A program made the position numbers and the translations under genes. From contig CM055837.1 in the NCBI GenBank assembly GCA_029582265.1, forward strand, positions 4,573,148-4,637,147: 64,000 nucleotides of DNA, in the 5' to 3' direction. The notes beneath the pieces are model-generated. The model had not been told where the DNA came from, did no database searches, and was given only the letters and a program-made list of their open reading frames with translations. Below, one piece after another: positions 1-12,517 of this stretch. This stretch comes from Zoroaster sp. YZ-2022 (taxonomy: Eukaryota; Echinodermata; Asteroidea; Forcipulatida; Zoroasteridae). Positions within the stretch are counted from its first letter, which is position 1. Each line of letters begins with the position of its first letter.

Positions 1-150
1 CTGAGATGGTTTCAGGAATGATTTATGAGCCTTATGAGCCTTATGAGCAGGGATAATAATATAATGCGCCTTGAGCACCACTTAGTTGGTGGATACGTGC
101 GCTATATAAATCCACACATTATTATTATTATTATTATTATTACATAGATA
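1..150 (+). repeat. 3' fragment of a tRNA-derived SINE
   Basis: Matches the 3' half of the SINE family seen again at about 4.5, 5.0, 8.9, 13.1/23.8, 32.0 and 43.1 kb. It has the 'gagatggtttcaggaatgat' segment, the 'gcgccttgagcaccac' segment and an (ATT)n tail. The 5' half lies outside the window. Confidence 0.8.
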
Positions 151-343
151 CTATAGGCCTTAATGACATTAATTTACTGTTAATGCAGAATATATAGGTA
201 TATTCAATCATTTTCTTTCTGAAATATAATGATACTTTATCACATGATATGATTTACATGGGCATGGAGTTAATGTCGGCATTCTGTAGCGAAATAAAGT
301 TGCCTTTAAAGATTGTTACGCAGGGGAAATTACGGGTCTCCCT

Positions 344-600
344 ATAAGGCAAAAAAGGCTCCAGTTCCTGGTCATAGGTCGGCTTCAAAATCAGTGCGGT
401 GACACGATATTTTTTGGGTCATCTTTTTTTGCCAACCAGTGAAATACGTGGTATATGTGTACGATTTTATTGGCACCAAACCAAACTTCCCATACACAAG
501 GTATGGTGACCAAGAGAGGCCTTTTAAAACACAGCGCGGAAGAATTCAAATTTTGGCTGCTATTGGACATCGTTTCATAATCCAAATAATGAAAACTAAA
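344..600 (-). repeat. Dispersed MITE-like repeat, partial copy (family F)
   Basis: Reverse-orientation partial copy of the element found complete at 60724-61043, and again at about 42.45 and 59.35 kb. Shared blocks include the 'ggcaaaaaaggctcc' end, the 'gaagccgacctatgaccag' block in reverse complement and the 'ttgctatgaaacgatgtccaa' block in reverse. Apparent ORFs here have frames that recur in the other copies and are not genes. Confidence 0.65.
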
Positions 601-1058
601 CATGCTGAAAAGTACGCGGCCACCAACTCAAATGTACTACTTTCTGTGTAGTGGCGGATCCAGGATGGCAAACAAACGGCGAAGAGGGCGTGGGCACATA
701 CAAATATGGTAAATCTAACATCATGACGTGTTTCTACTGGGTGAATGTTTAAAAATATCAACCCTGGTTTCCGATTGGCCTGAGAATAACAACACTAATG
801 GCTGTCGGTGACATTGACTAAAAGATTCAGATACCGTACTCGGTATGATTATTCCCCTCTTTGCACATCAAAGCCCCCTACGGTGGTGAAAACGTACCTA
901 GTCGCATAGACTAGGACATTAATTGTGTGTACCCCATACACGATAGAAGTAATTTATATTCAGTGAAAACTCTTCCCTGGTAACCGTTAACATCTGAATG
1001 TAAAGGGAGTGCACGCTAACCAGTAATAGGCCTATGCTAAATGCTCTGTTGATACATG

Positions 1059-1309
1059 GGCGGATCCAGAAATTTTTTTTTTTGGGGGGGGCTGAGAATC
1101 AAAAACAATTATTTTTCAGTACTACAAAAATTACAATGAAATAATCAAAGGGAGAGAAAAACAAAGCACACTGTGGGAATGGGAGTGCGTTCTCCCCTCC
1201 CCTCCCCCTCTCTCTCTCTCTCTTTTTCTCTCCCTTTTTTATTTTTTTATTTTATTTTTTTAAACGATTTTAGGGGGGCTACAGCCCCCTTAGCCCCCCT
1301 GGATCCGCC
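1059..1309. mobile_element. Short MITE with GGCGGATCCAG ends
   Basis: Begins GGCGGATCCAG and ends with its exact reverse complement CTGGATCCGCC, with G-rich and C-rich subterminal tracts and a simple-sequence CT/T core. About 250 bp with no coding capacity. A lone copy of the same end lies at about 655. The target duplication is unclear. Confidence 0.6.
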
Positions 1310-1687
1310 AATGTGATAGATGTTGCTTGTGTAGAGCACGCCCTCTACAGGTCGTGCACGTAGTGTCCGGATATTTGTCTCTGTATTGCTGTGCTCACAT
1401 CCTTATTGAGTCATTTCACTGTTTCTTTAAGAATGTCTTAGTTCAGGCTGGAAATGCACTGTGAAGTCTTTGCGATTTCCATTTGAATGCCATAAACTTG
1501 CAGGCAGCATGTAATAAAGTCTTGGTTGAAGACTAGCATCACGTATGAAGATGAGTCCAGATGAATCAGCAGCAACAGTGAATCTATGACGTCATGAACT
1601 GCTCACACGTTTTGTGGGAATTTCCTCCGTAGGCTTTAGAGGAGGCGGTCCCAGTATTCGGTTTCACCTTATAAGGAAGCTTACTCA

Positions 1688-4600
1688 TCACTCTATAATG
1701 GCTCGATCCAACTCCCGAGCTGATGCGCCGACTGAGAAAGACATAGTCCGAGATTTGAGGTACCCGTATCCCCCGCTCCCTCCACGGCCCCGGCTCACCT
1801 TGCTAGGGTCAAGCAAAGACACCGTCCTGTTCCTGAATTCGGGGAGGTACGGGTCCTCCGTCAAAGCCAAATGGTCATCCAAATCGTTCAGGTCGTCATC
1901 GTCAAATGGTTCTTCGTCGTCGTCCTCTGCGAGCCTATCCAAGGCTTCTGCGTCCGAGTGGCTTCGGACGATAGAGTCCGAGGAGGCGGCGATTCGTGGG
2001 AGTTTGGTCATGGGGCCCTTGGACTTTGCCGTGCCCTTGAGCTGATAGATAACAGACCGGAGCTGGAGAAACTGTCGCATGAGAGATTGATCCTGTTGCT
2101 TCAACTTGGTCTGCGTGAGAGTTTGAGAAACGAAAAATTTAATAATAACAATAATAACTCTTAAGTAATTATTTGTAGCTTTGCGTGGAGTTGTAACTAA
2201 TTACTACTCAATTGAGAATTTCACATGGTGTCACCGCAAATAGTCTTTACTTACAATAACTCTTATATAGCGCTTTACATAATAACCCATGGTCATTGTG
2301 CCAATATTATTTCCTGTAAATTGCCTCTTTTGATGCTAATCGAACACAAACCATCTCTACCCTGACAGATACCATTTTATACTGGAGAGAGCAGGATTTG
2401 AACCCACACTTTGACAACTAAGCCATCAAAACACAAGTAAGATGCTTTGACCTGCGGGGCTATGGCAACCCAAAACAAAACCTATAATTTTGATATTTGT
2501 AAGTAGTCCAGTTGTTCTTTATGTTCAGATGTTAATCGCTACTATACCTTCACAATGAAGCAATCTTGTGGTATGGCAATTAAACATTATCACGGAGTAC
2601 CCATCTTGGTTTGAAAACAGAAGCCTGAGGCTATCGGAAATAAATGGTCAGGGAAAGGTATCATCTGGAGTTAACGTTGACATCAGGACGAAATTTGCAT
2701 CAATAATGATGTCTCTTCGGGGCTGTCATTTCCCCTTCCCCTATCAACTTTTTAGCACTTTTTTAAATGACAAAACATAATTCATTAATGACCTCCTTGT
2801 ATACAGTGGGGTTTTTTCTTTAAAAATATAAGAATAATTTACATATTCCTGAACGAATTCCTCTAAAACAATATAGGCTCTATAATGAAAATAACAGACG
2901 ATGTTGTTCCACTCTAATGTCTCCAATTTCATCTCAAATTCGCTCCCCAAATCTCTCCGTCGAAGTCCAAACCAATCAAGTTACCCTCCTACGGTAAGGT
3001 GATACATAACAGTCATAATTCCACCTTGGTTGCCGTGATGTTAAATCCCTATCGAATAGGGATTTGGCTCATCAAGAGGCAAGTTTGACATTCACGAAGT
3101 ATTTTTGTCCTATATTCTATGTCCAATGTTCTATGTCAATGAATCAGATCCGGGGTCGAATACATTGGTTCAAATGCATTCGAATGTGGATACGAATTTT
3201 CATATTGGTATACACTGGAATGTTTCAAATGCGAAAACGAATACAAATATTCGAATTTGTCTTTAAAACATATACATAACAGCAAAAGAAACGTCACCCC
3301 CTAAATTTTGTTAAGTAATTATATTATTAAACATAATAAATATACAATGTTGTGGGATGGTTGGCTGCCAGGTCAACCAAATTTGCCACATTGTGTTCGT
3401 GTTACACTCCATACTCATAATATTCTTCATTAAACAAATTATATTAATTATAAAATGAAAATAATAAATATTTTTAGGGGTGACGTTTCTTTTTCTGTTA
3501 TGTATATTTAAATGTAGTCGATCCCATGTCCCAGGTTTAGCACGTACAGCCTTTTTAGCGACAGATGGTGATATGATGAATTTTCTAATATAACTCGATG
3601 CATTTCGCCAACTGATTCTGACAGTGACATAAATAACATTAAGATGTTTCATGAACTATTGTTTTCATGTGGTATAATGGCTTTCATCATGGCCGCATTT
3701 TGCTTATGACAAGGGAACCGTAATTTCTAGAAATGACGTCATGAAACCCACGCACGACAGCTGCTAATAGTACGCTGAAATCGTTGTACCAGAGAAATAT
3801 ATAGCGCAGCAATGAATCATTCATTTCAATTTTCCACATTTCACCACCGCTATTGTTTAAAATCACTTCGTTTCTGGATCGTGCTCGAAGTTTTGTATTT
3901 CGATATTAATTTTGGTTATAATGTCTGTATTTTGTTTGTGTGATCATCATCTTGATGGTTATACCCCGTGGTCCTTTTTAAAAGGAGTGGACACTTTTGA
4001 TAATTACCAGATTACAAAATTACTGAATTATAATCTAACAACTTACTTGATGTGAAGTTGGTGATGGAACCAAACATCCTGAGAAATTATTCCGTTTGAC
4101 ATTTTAAGACAACGTGAAATGTATTACAGATTTTAAATGAATGACGTCCGTGATCCATTTCTCGTAACACAACGAAATTAGCTGAAACTTTCACATGTTA
4201 GTTTCTATACACATCTCTTCTTTCTTATGATGAAATTACAAACTATTTACCAATTTGGTTTTACATTCCTTTTAAAGAGTTTTAAATAAATGAGTGATTA
4301 AATTATCAAATATATCAATAAATAGACAGCGTATCCCAATGTGTAAAAAAGCCACTCTAAAAAACGAAGTGCTGAATATAGCACCTCTAGTGCAGTCACT
4401 ATACAAGCTCCTAACATTTCAAAATTCCTGTGGATTTGGATATTCAAATATGGCTACAGTTCTTATAATAATAATAATAATAATGTGTGGACTTATATAG
4501 CGCACGTATCCACCAACTGAGTGGTGCTCAAGGCGCATTATATTATTACCCCTGCTCATAAGGCTCATAAGGCTCATAAGGCTCATAAATCATTTCTGAA

Positions 4601-7600
4601 ACCATCTCAGCTCCCTGGGGAGTATACAGCTCAATTGCTGCCATTACAGCGCATATAGGGCTAATCAACCAACTCTGCCCTCACAGGTACCCATTTAACC
4701 CCTGGGTGGAGAGAAGCAATTATGGTTAAGTGTCTTGCTCAAGGACACAAGTGTCACGGCCGGGATTCGAACCCACATTCTGCTGCTAACACCAGAACTT
4801 GAGTCCGGCAAGCTAGACCGCTCGGCCACGACACTCCAGGGTACGGCCTTCTTGTCAGTGAGCATGCGGCACTGTTCTCATGGCAAATTTAGTTGCTGAA
4901 AAAGAGCAATGTATGCTAATTCAATATATTGATACCATGTTGAGGTATCAAGTGTGCATGTCTTATATGTCTAAGTGTGCATTACCTATATGTTATCTTA
5001 TGGTCGAGCGGTTTAATGCATCGGATTTGTGTTCTGATGGCCGAGTCGTCAGAACGTGGGTTCGAATCGTGGTTCTTATGTCCTTGAGCAAGACACTTTA
5101 CCATAATATTGCTTCTCTCCACCCAGGAGTAAATGGGTACATGTGAGGGCACAGTTGGTTGTTGTATTTGATTAGCCCTACATGCGCCGAAATGGCAGCA
5201 ATTGAGCTGTGTACTCCCCAGGGAGCTGAAATGGTTTCAGGAATGATTTATGCACCTGATGAGCATGGATACGTGCGCTATATAAGTCCAAATTATTATT
5301 ATTATTAACGTTTGACTATCAAACTTGAAGTCGAGTAGTTTTTCATGAGTACGAGAACGTTTACGAATACGAGTATAGTTGTATAATCGATTACTTTCTC
5401 ATGAGTACCGTACTATAGTACGAGTACAACAAGATGTACTCGAATATGAATACGACTACTCACAACTCTGTTGGTTATTATAAACAATTATAAATGGTGC
5501 AGTCCTAATTTTACAGATCCATGACATTACTGGGCAGTTTTAAAACACTAAAGTAATAGACCTTATGCATAATCGTCGCAAACGGAAGGTCGCCCTCTGT
5601 CAGAGGCTAGAGAAGGTCACTCATTGGTTCATGTATGCGCGCTGTGCGTGCGTATTCGCACAGCGCGCATACATGAACCAATGAGTGACCTTCTCTAGCC
5701 TCTGATAGAGGGCGATATTCAGTTTGTGACAGGGCCTACACTGTGACGATATGTCACCGCAACAGCAATGAGCAGCAACATGCTGCGGCAGCGTGCAGCA
5801 AAAGCAACATCGATCAGTTTACAATGTGTATCATCATCGGCAGCGGAAAGATGAGAAACAGAACAGCAGTAACTTATCAACAGCATTAGCAGAAAGCAAG
5901 CAAAATAACATTGTCAACAAACAACCATGCACTTTATTTTTATTATAATTTTTCCAAAACTATATGGCAAGGCCACATCAACAACTCTTAGTCAACAAAG
6001 CTATTTCTTCAGTAAGAAAACATTATGAAGAAAAATATTAAATCCTATATAAATAACATCTGTTCGTTATTAATGAAACAGAAATTTATTACAAATAAAG
6101 GGCTTTCAGATCAGGGGTCACCAAATCGACAGGGGTCACGTCAGGATTTTGAGCCCTAGCTGTGACGTGAGGTCAACATATTGTCTTCAGTTTTTTGTTA
6201 AAGGTCAATCTATAATCTGCCTCACGATTCTGTGGTCGAGTGAAACAACCCCCATCCAATGAGTCTTATGTTATTAACAATGACAGTTTATGCTGGAGGG
6301 CCCCATGGTTCAAGGCAAAGATCCTCTGTAGGGGTCCTGTGTTCAAAGTTACCATTTGTTTGCTTTTCTTGTTCAATATGGACACGTCAATCTTGATTTC
6401 ATAAATTTTGGAACACCCACTGATAGTTTCATGGACTTCAAGGCAGACAAACGTATGATGTTTATGGCAATGGATACTTGCATGTACTTTGACGGTCATG
6501 TTACATTAAATATTGTGGAAATTAAAGCTACAAAAACAACAATGGTAGTTACCTGATTAGAAAATTAACCAATTATTATCTAAAGACTTGTATGGTACAC
6601 GTATGTGTCGATCATCCATGATAACTTATTTTGTCTGGCGTGCTTTCTTGTTAGAGAAAATTCATAGGGCTATGACGAATTTACCAAAAAATGCTGGCAA
6701 TTAATATTTTGAAAATATAAAAAGAAAAATAACACAGTTTTCGTCGTTTTTATCAAAAACCGGAGCACCTACTGATGAAACTTTCACAGGTTAGTCATAT
6801 GATATATTTCTTGGTGAATAAAGGGTTATATAATGAACGTTTCCAAATACCACTACTGTTTAGTAACAATGAAGATGGCGCCCTACGATTTGAAATATTG
6901 TGCAGTACGTGAAAACAAGTGAGGTGAATAATGTTTCTGATTCAATGTCGTAAAACAGAAGATGTTATCCAATTCCATTGACCAAAATACCTGTTTTGCC
7001 TGCCACAGTACAATAATAGGGCGCTTTCGAAGTAAACATGACGTCATGTGTCACACCATCAATATAATGCCTGTTCCACTACCTAAGTATACTTATTATT
7101 CTCAATCTCCAGACAAGTCGATCATAGGGCGTGATTGTATCTTGTGATCATTACTATCACATGAATGGTACAGGTCAATAGCATTAACTAGGTTAATAAC
7201 AAGCCCACATGGCGGACGTGACGATGATAACATCATCTGCCTGTATGCTGATGACATATTTAACCATTGGCGTGCCAGTCATCTAGGTTATCATTCGATT
7301 GCAGTTTTTGTTCCATCAAATGACTATTATACCGTATTAAACTACAAACATATTCACTATTGCCTTGCCATTCATTCAGTCATAAGTTTTGTCTATTCTC
7401 ACCGAAGACATTTAAAACATTTTATTCCCAAATCTTAAAGGGACAGTATCGTCATGATCAGAGCAGATTTTCAACAGGGCATGGAATCAGTGTCCTATTT
7501 TAAGATGAACACAGTGACTGAAATTTACTGGCTCATTTATGCAGCAGCAACGGTATATGCCTTATAATGTGGGGTATTATTTCCAGTCACTGAGTTAATA

Positions 7601-10600
7601 TAAAACTAGCAGTAGCACTCTGTTTCCATGCCCTGTTGATCGTGACGATATTGTCCCTGTAAAGGGAAGGTACACCATTTGTAATTACTAGATTATCAAA
7701 TTAACTAAGTTTTATCCACAAACTTACTTTGTGTAACGCTAAGTACATGTATCGATCATCCTGATAAATTATTTTGTCTGAAGTGTTTTTATCCAAGAGA
7801 AAACAGAAATTATTTAATGTTTATGTCGAATGTACAAAACGTTGCCAAACAGCAACTTATTGTACAACAAAAACAAAATTGTCAACGTTTTCTCAAATAT
7901 GTGAGAACCTATTGTGATGAAACTGTCATGGGTTAGTTGATATATTTCTTGAAAACCAGAGGGTTGAACGTTCGCTTTCAAATATCAATAGTTATACCTT
8001 CACTTTAAGACGGTTGGGAGCCCGTCCTCAGTTGCAAAATAAATTCCTTACGGATTCAAGTTCGTATAAATATCTCCATAAATAAAAATCCATTACATTT
8101 CAAGGAGCATTATCACACATTGGTTTGTCTGGCAAACGTCTGTTGAAAAACCGCTAAATCTCCGCCCGAGGCGTGTTGGGTTAAGGCGTTGCTCGGTTGG
8201 CCATATCTAAGTGGATTGTTGGATGGCAAAGACTGGCTATAACTTAATTTCCCGCCACTGAAAAATAAAAATGTTTGAACCACCGAGTGCAGAAATTTTT
8301 TCCAAGCGCATGTGAAATAATGAAATGCGTCTGAACTATCTGCTGGGAATCGTGCATTCGCCATTATTATTCCACATGTTTCGTGAGGTCTTTCCGCTGT
8401 TTTCAGCTGACTGTGGACCAAGTCTAGCAATTAGATTTAAATACCGTATGTGGTTTTGTGTTGTGCATAATTCTGCTGTATTGTATGTCAACCATTTGCA
8501 AGTCAAGTTAAAACATTGTGGATGTGTGCATTCGTACAATGCAACATACAGTGCAGCTATACTAGCTATTTGGAGGTGTGACGTTGTGTACACTGCCAGT
8601 TGAAACGTAACTAGATTCTATACGCATACAGTCAGCCTAAACTTAGACTTTCATTGAGTTATACTTGTCTTAATGAAATTATGAACTGTAAATGAATAGC
8701 GTCAAGATCTGTACGTTCTGTTAAGGGGCCTTTGTTTGTGTATTTTGTTGTAATATGTTCAGGGTTGATATTGCATTTATGCAGCGGTACATATGTATAT
8801 TATTAGCCTACTAACTGAGAACGAGGTTATGGGCGTTAGCCTATTTATATTCACGCATGTCTTCCTGAATGCTAGTGAGTCATATGTATGACATTAGTAC
8901 ACCATTAAATCGATTGTAAGGCTATAATAATAATAATAATAATGTGTGGACTTATACAGCGCACGTATCCACCAACTGAGTGGTGCTCAAGGCGCATATT
9001 AATATTACCCCTGCTCATAAGGCTCATAGGGCTCATAAATCATTTCTGAAACCATCTCAGCTCCCTGGGGAGTATACAGCTCAATTGCTGCCATTACAGC
9101 GCATATAGGGCTAATCAACCAACTCTGCCCTCACAGGTACCCATTTAACCCCTGGGTGGAGAGAAGCAATTATGGTTAAGTGTCTTGCTCAAGGACACAA
9201 GTGTCACGGCCGGGATTCGAACCCACATTCTGCTGCTAACACCAGAACTTGAGTCCGGTAAGCTAGACCGCTCGGCCACGACACTCCTGGCTATGGAAGT
9301 TATTGACAATTATTCATTTTGGAAGGCATCAAATCCCATCTTGAAATGTTATTAAAATGTCAAAGACATGATTGAGGCTTATTTGTTCATCCTTGAGCAA
9401 CACATATTGTATTCATCATATGTTGAGATAGAGTTCAGTTCGATATCATTTTCAGTTCCTGGTAGATTAAAGGGGCAATATCGTCCCGATCATTGCAGAC
9501 TTTCAACAGGGCATGGAATCGGTGTCTTAGTTTAAGATGAACACTGAAATTTACTGGCTCATTTATGCTGCAGCAACGGTAATATGACCTTATCATGTTG
9601 GGTATTATTTTCAGTCACTGAGTTGATCTAAATCTAACACTCCGATCCCATGCCCTGTTGATCGTGATGATAGTGTCCCTTTGAAACAAACGAAACTATA
9701 TAAAACAAACATATTACCAAAAAGAAACTACATACTGAATTTCAATAAAAGAAGTCACCAGAAGTGTTTGTAGAGCGATTGTACTTTACATACTGTGGCC
9801 TTTGTGTATATAGTGATATCATTACGGAACAAATTTGGCATAATTTCACAGTGAACAGGGGAATACACGTATTATTCTTTCCAAATCAACCCCTGATCAA
9901 AACAAATACACGGACGCCTGATTACCAGTGATTCAAACATGTACGTCTGAAAATGTTATCTCTGTGTCGAGAGATAACATTTTACTGGAGCTCCACACTT
10001 CATGGCATTTGGGTCACAATTTACAATTCGTTATATTTATGTTTAATGTTCACGTTGCATGTCGTGCTACTGTTAACATCATCTCCGGATGCACACCACA
10101 AACACAGACTAATGCGATTCTGATGACTAAACCTTTGGTGTTCCGTTGCATGTTAAATATAACGAAGTCCAAGTTAACGTAATTAGGTTTCCTAAAGTGT
10201 GACACATTATCAGACTGCGGACCCACTATATTCATCTTAATATTTCGAACTGTAAATAATATTTGTAGCAAGTTATCGTTCATCTAGCGGCCTGTTACTG
10301 TTTTATTGACATTACTCTGTATGGGGCCAAAGAGGGGTGGGGAGAAAACCCCAAGGGTGCACTGCCAACGAGTAAATAGTGGTGGAAGAGTCTTGGGAAA
10401 AGGGTACTTTGTGGGTCTCTTGAATCGCAATGACTAAAGAATTGACGACCGCAAAGTTACCAGAGGTCAAACTGTTCATACATTCATACAAAACGATTCC
10501 AGAGGGGAGGGAGGTCTTAAAAAATAGTATTAATTGTTGAAAATAATATAAACTGTTGAAAATGACGGAGAAATGACAACCCCAAAATATTCAGCGTCGG

Positions 10601-11705
10601 ACAAAATTGAATATTGTGACGAAGGTGCTGTGATTGAAAGTATATGTTGACCTTTATCACAAATGCTTCCATTTTGTGTGATTCCTTGACTGCTAATAAT
10701 GGGATCATAACGAAACAAATCATAATGACAGGCACCAGTCTATATATTTAGGATATGAGTTTCGTTTTGGTTCCCATAATTAATTGTGTAATACAAAACC
10801 AAGATAGTTAGACGATAGTTAGATGAACCAAGAATGAATTAGAGTACCGTGTCTTTGTTATGGTGACCAATGTTTCAAGTTTCATTTACTCATAACTATT
10901 TTAATGGATTACAGCCTAAAACCAGCTTGATCTTTGCGCAACTTGTAAAATGAATTTCATCTGTGTTTATTCAAACTGTACATTGTTCTTATGGTTGACA
11001 TAACAGGGTCATTCGAGTATATCTAATATAGGCTAAGGTCTTTGACTTTTGCGGCGCAGCCGGTCTCTGACATTGTTTGTGCTCGAGGGTCATTGAAACT
11101 CTTGCTTCTCCTTGGTCGATGATTTCATTTTTCAGATTTGATTAAAATCAAGTTTGGATTTCCTTAATTGGCAACGGCGTTTCAAATTTATTTTCCTAAT
11201 CTGTCCTTTATCATTATGTTGAATGTTTTTTCGATTGCAATTCTCCCAAACTGCATAAGCCAATGGGGGTAGCCTTTATCTCTCATCCATTGATAGTCCT
11301 TTAATTTTTTACGAGTTATCGATAAAACATGAATAATTCATTTTTTTTTGTACTCACTATTTCCTCCTTGAGCCATTTGATATTTTGTTCCATTCTCGCC
11401 TCGCGCTCTTTTCGGTCTGTTCTCCAGCGGTGAAACTGCGCACCGCGCTCGTTGCTCGTTTCTCGGTCAGATATCATCTGCTTCGTGTCGACCAAAACAC
11501 ACTGGTGATTGGGCTGCCCACAACTTGAGTTTATCAACGGTGGGTCTCCCGTGTTATTGATACTTATTGTCAACTCGGTCGCGAACCGGACATTTGACTT
11601 TCGTCTGACTGTGGTGGGAGCCGCATCCAGGGGCAAGTCGTCCGTGACATCAGAATCAATTCTACCTATTAGCACCGATTCTCTGCCGTGAACAAAATCC
11701 CCCAT
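1688..11705 (-). CDS. FAM167: FAM167A/B (DIORA)-like protein, two coding exons
   Basis: Minus strand. Exon 1 is 11705-11358 (ATG at 11705, donor ATA|GTGAGTA). Exon 2 is 2110-1688 (acceptor CTCTCACGCAG|ACC, stop at 1688). Both borders are phase 0, and the joined CDS gives 256 residues. The splice joins '..EQNIKWLKEEI' to 'TKLKQQDQSLMRQFLQLR', rebuilding the FAM167 core: an amphipathic WLRxEL segment, then an [Q]DQxLxRQLxxLRxxIxxLK helix. The splice therefore falls inside the conserved motif, which supports the model. After the core comes a tail of about 95 residues, strongly acidic (EDDDEEPFDDDD) and unlike the short vertebrate tail. The N-terminal part is low in conserved motifs and probably disordered. 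FAM167 proteins are poorly understood; vertebrate FAM167A has been linked to autoimmunity loci. The 9.2 kb intron (2111-11357) is filled with SINEs, MITEs and a hairpin. The A or B paralogue cannot be assigned. Confidence 0.75.
2160..2256. repeat. Half of a foldback element (TTGCGGTGACACCATG family)
   Basis: Contains 'gtaactaattactactcaattgaga' followed by 'cacatggtgtcaccgcaaa'. This is the same terminal block as each arm of the large hairpin at 46989-47234. Only one arm is present. Confidence 0.6.
3270..3507. mobile_element. MITE with about 36-bp terminal inverted repeats
   Basis: Left end 'atatacataacagcaaaag' continues into 'aaacgtcaccccctaaa'. The right end is the near-perfect reverse complement, 'tttaggggtgacgtttct' then 'ttttctgttatgtatat'. 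It is 238 bp with an AT-rich core and no coding capacity. It lies in the FAM167-like intron. Confidence 0.75.
3955..4280. repeat. Dispersed noncoding repeat, copy 1
   Basis: Starts near 'ttttaaaaggagtggacact' and carries the block 'cttacttgatgtgaagttgg ... cctgagaaattattccgt ... gctgaaactttcacatgtta'. Diverged copies recur at about 6.6, 7.7, 38.8 and 62.1 kb. The 'AAAGGNAGTGGACACT..GGTAATTAC' start resembles a repeat I recall from starfish genomes, which I have not checked. No coding capacity. Confidence 0.55.
4465..4837 (-). repeat. tRNA-derived SINE, near full length
   Basis: Read on the minus strand: a class-II tRNA-like head with A box 'tggccgagcgg' and B box 'gggttcgaatccc', then a body with 'ccttgagcaagacactta', 'cccaggggttaaatgggtac' and 'gctgtatactccccaggga', and a short (ATT)n tail. 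About 370 bp. It is nearly identical to the copy at 8925-9287, so the family has been active fairly recently. Confidence 0.85.
5003..5308 (+). repeat. tRNA-derived SINE, diverged copy
   Basis: Plus-strand copy with head 'ggtcgagcggtttaatgcat', B box 'gggttcgaatcg', the shared body and an (ATT)n tail. More diverged than the copy just upstream. An ORF that crosses it is a chance reading. Confidence 0.8.
5590..5715. repeat. Near-perfect 126-bp hairpin
   Basis: Two 58-nt arms flank an 8- to 10-nt loop near 5649-5656. The left arm begins 'tcgccctctgtcagaggcta' and the right arm ends 'tagcctctgatagagggcga', with one evident mismatch pair. The arms carry GC-rich 'gcgcgctgtgcg' next to the loop. No coding capacity. 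Could be a miniature foldback element or a cruciform-forming inverted repeat, inside the FAM167-like intron. Confidence 0.85.
6590..6860. repeat. Dispersed noncoding repeat, copy 2
   Basis: Shares 'tcgatcatccatgataactt', 'attttgtctggcgtgctttct' and 'gatgaaactttcacaggtta' blocks with the copies at about 4.0 and 7.7 kb. No coding sequence. Confidence 0.5.
7435..7662. mobile_element. TTAA-flanked MITE, family A, copy 1
   Basis: Ends are 'TTAAAGGGACAGTATCGTCA' and 'CGTGACGATATTGTCCCTGTAA', in inverted orientation. The roughly 220-bp core has a fixed layout: 'caacagggcatggaatc', 'aaatttactggctcatttatg' and 'ccatgccctgttgatcgtga'. Other copies are at 9477, 25822 and 46297. TTAA target duplications suggest a piggyBac- or Kolobok-type transposase supplied elsewhere. 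Confidence 0.8.
7670..7990. repeat. Dispersed noncoding repeat, copy 3
   Basis: Abuts the family A MITE. Carries 'ggtacaccatttgtaattac', 'acttactttgtgtaacgct', 'attttgtctgaagtgttttt' and 'gatgaaactgtcatgggtta', parallel to the copies at 4.0 and 6.6 kb. Confidence 0.5.
8925..9287 (-). repeat. tRNA-derived SINE, near full length
   Basis: Nearly identical to the 4465-4837 copy in the same orientation, including both tRNA promoter boxes at the right-hand end ('cgctcggccacgacactcc' on the plus strand). (AAT)n lies at the left border. Confidence 0.85.
9477..9684. mobile_element. TTAA-flanked MITE, family A, copy 2
   Basis: Left end TTAA at 9477-9480 followed by 'AGGGGCAATATCGTCCCGAT'. Right end 'TTGATCGTGATGATAGTGTCCCTTTGA', where the expected TTAA has one substitution. 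Core as in copy 1. Confidence 0.8.
9690..11350. other. Intron sequence without recognised features
   Basis: Part of the large FAM167-like intron. ORFs of 60-85 codons lack any recognisable motif, overlap on both strands and have no splice support. No repeat family seen elsewhere in the window was identified here. Confidence 0.5.
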
Positions 11706-11709
11706 ATTT

Positions 11710-12517
11710 GCGCACGGTTATAGTACGCTGCCGATCAGATCGAGTTGTGCATTTGTGTGTAGATATTCAGCGGAAGAATGCACCATGTGAGCTAATAATT
11801 ATATTTCACTCGCACACACTTCTCGGTGTCAATTTTAACAAGAAATCCGGCTTAAAAGGAAACATGAAGTGCACGTGCCAAAGTCATACTGGTGAAAAGT
11901 ATTGAGGAAGACCTACCTAGTTAGTTTCATCCTGTGCGGATATTATTCCTATACTCACGGCAGAGTTTATAATCAACCATGAATCCCATCTTTTCTGTTA
12001 CAATGATGTGTGTGTAAAGTGAATAAGTGCAGGTCGTGGTTTATCGTAATTCAATAATGCTGTACGTCCTTTGAACCCGGTCAGTCGGGTGCACTGTTAT
12101 TGCTAGACGTAGGGAAAGTTTACTTACTCAGCAAGTGGTCTATACGCTGCAAGACTGGCTGCTGTTACCATAGAGAAAGGCATCCTCACACTTCTCTTAA
12201 TAAAATGGTGTTTGGTTATTAACTAATTGAGGGTATCATATTTGTATTGTTTCATCCTTAGGGCCAAGGGTTTGGGTTAACCTTCACTGACTTGGCAGTA
12301 TCTCATTCCATATAGATTATCGAATGGGGGGATTCTCCTTCCTGCTCAGGCTGTCCTTTTTTTTCTTCTTCAGATAAAAGAAAACAAATAATGATTTAAT
12401 TAATTTGTTTAACCCCAAAACGCGAGGCCCCATAAATGGGTGAGGTTAATTGTATGCCTTGTGGGAGGGTTGGTGAGATGCTGAAACCGCCCCTGTATTC
12501 TGCAAAGAGAAACTCCT
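11710..12517. other. 5' flank of the FAM167-like gene; no other feature seen
   Basis: Sequence upstream of the ATG at 11705, presumably holding its promoter and 5' UTR. I could not place a TATA box or transcription start. No ORF with family resemblance. Confidence 0.4.

Noticed and set aside
1614..2164. Plus-strand ORFs of 143 and 97 codons, Ser-rich
   Set aside because: They are antisense to exon 2 of the FAM167-like gene; the Ser runs mirror its Asp/Glu codons.
4780..4837. Possible tRNA-Leu/Ser genes at SINE heads (also near 5.0, 9.27 and 59.5 kb)
   Set aside because: Only the promoter boxes are kept and the sequence continues into the SINE body; these are SINE heads, not tRNA genes.
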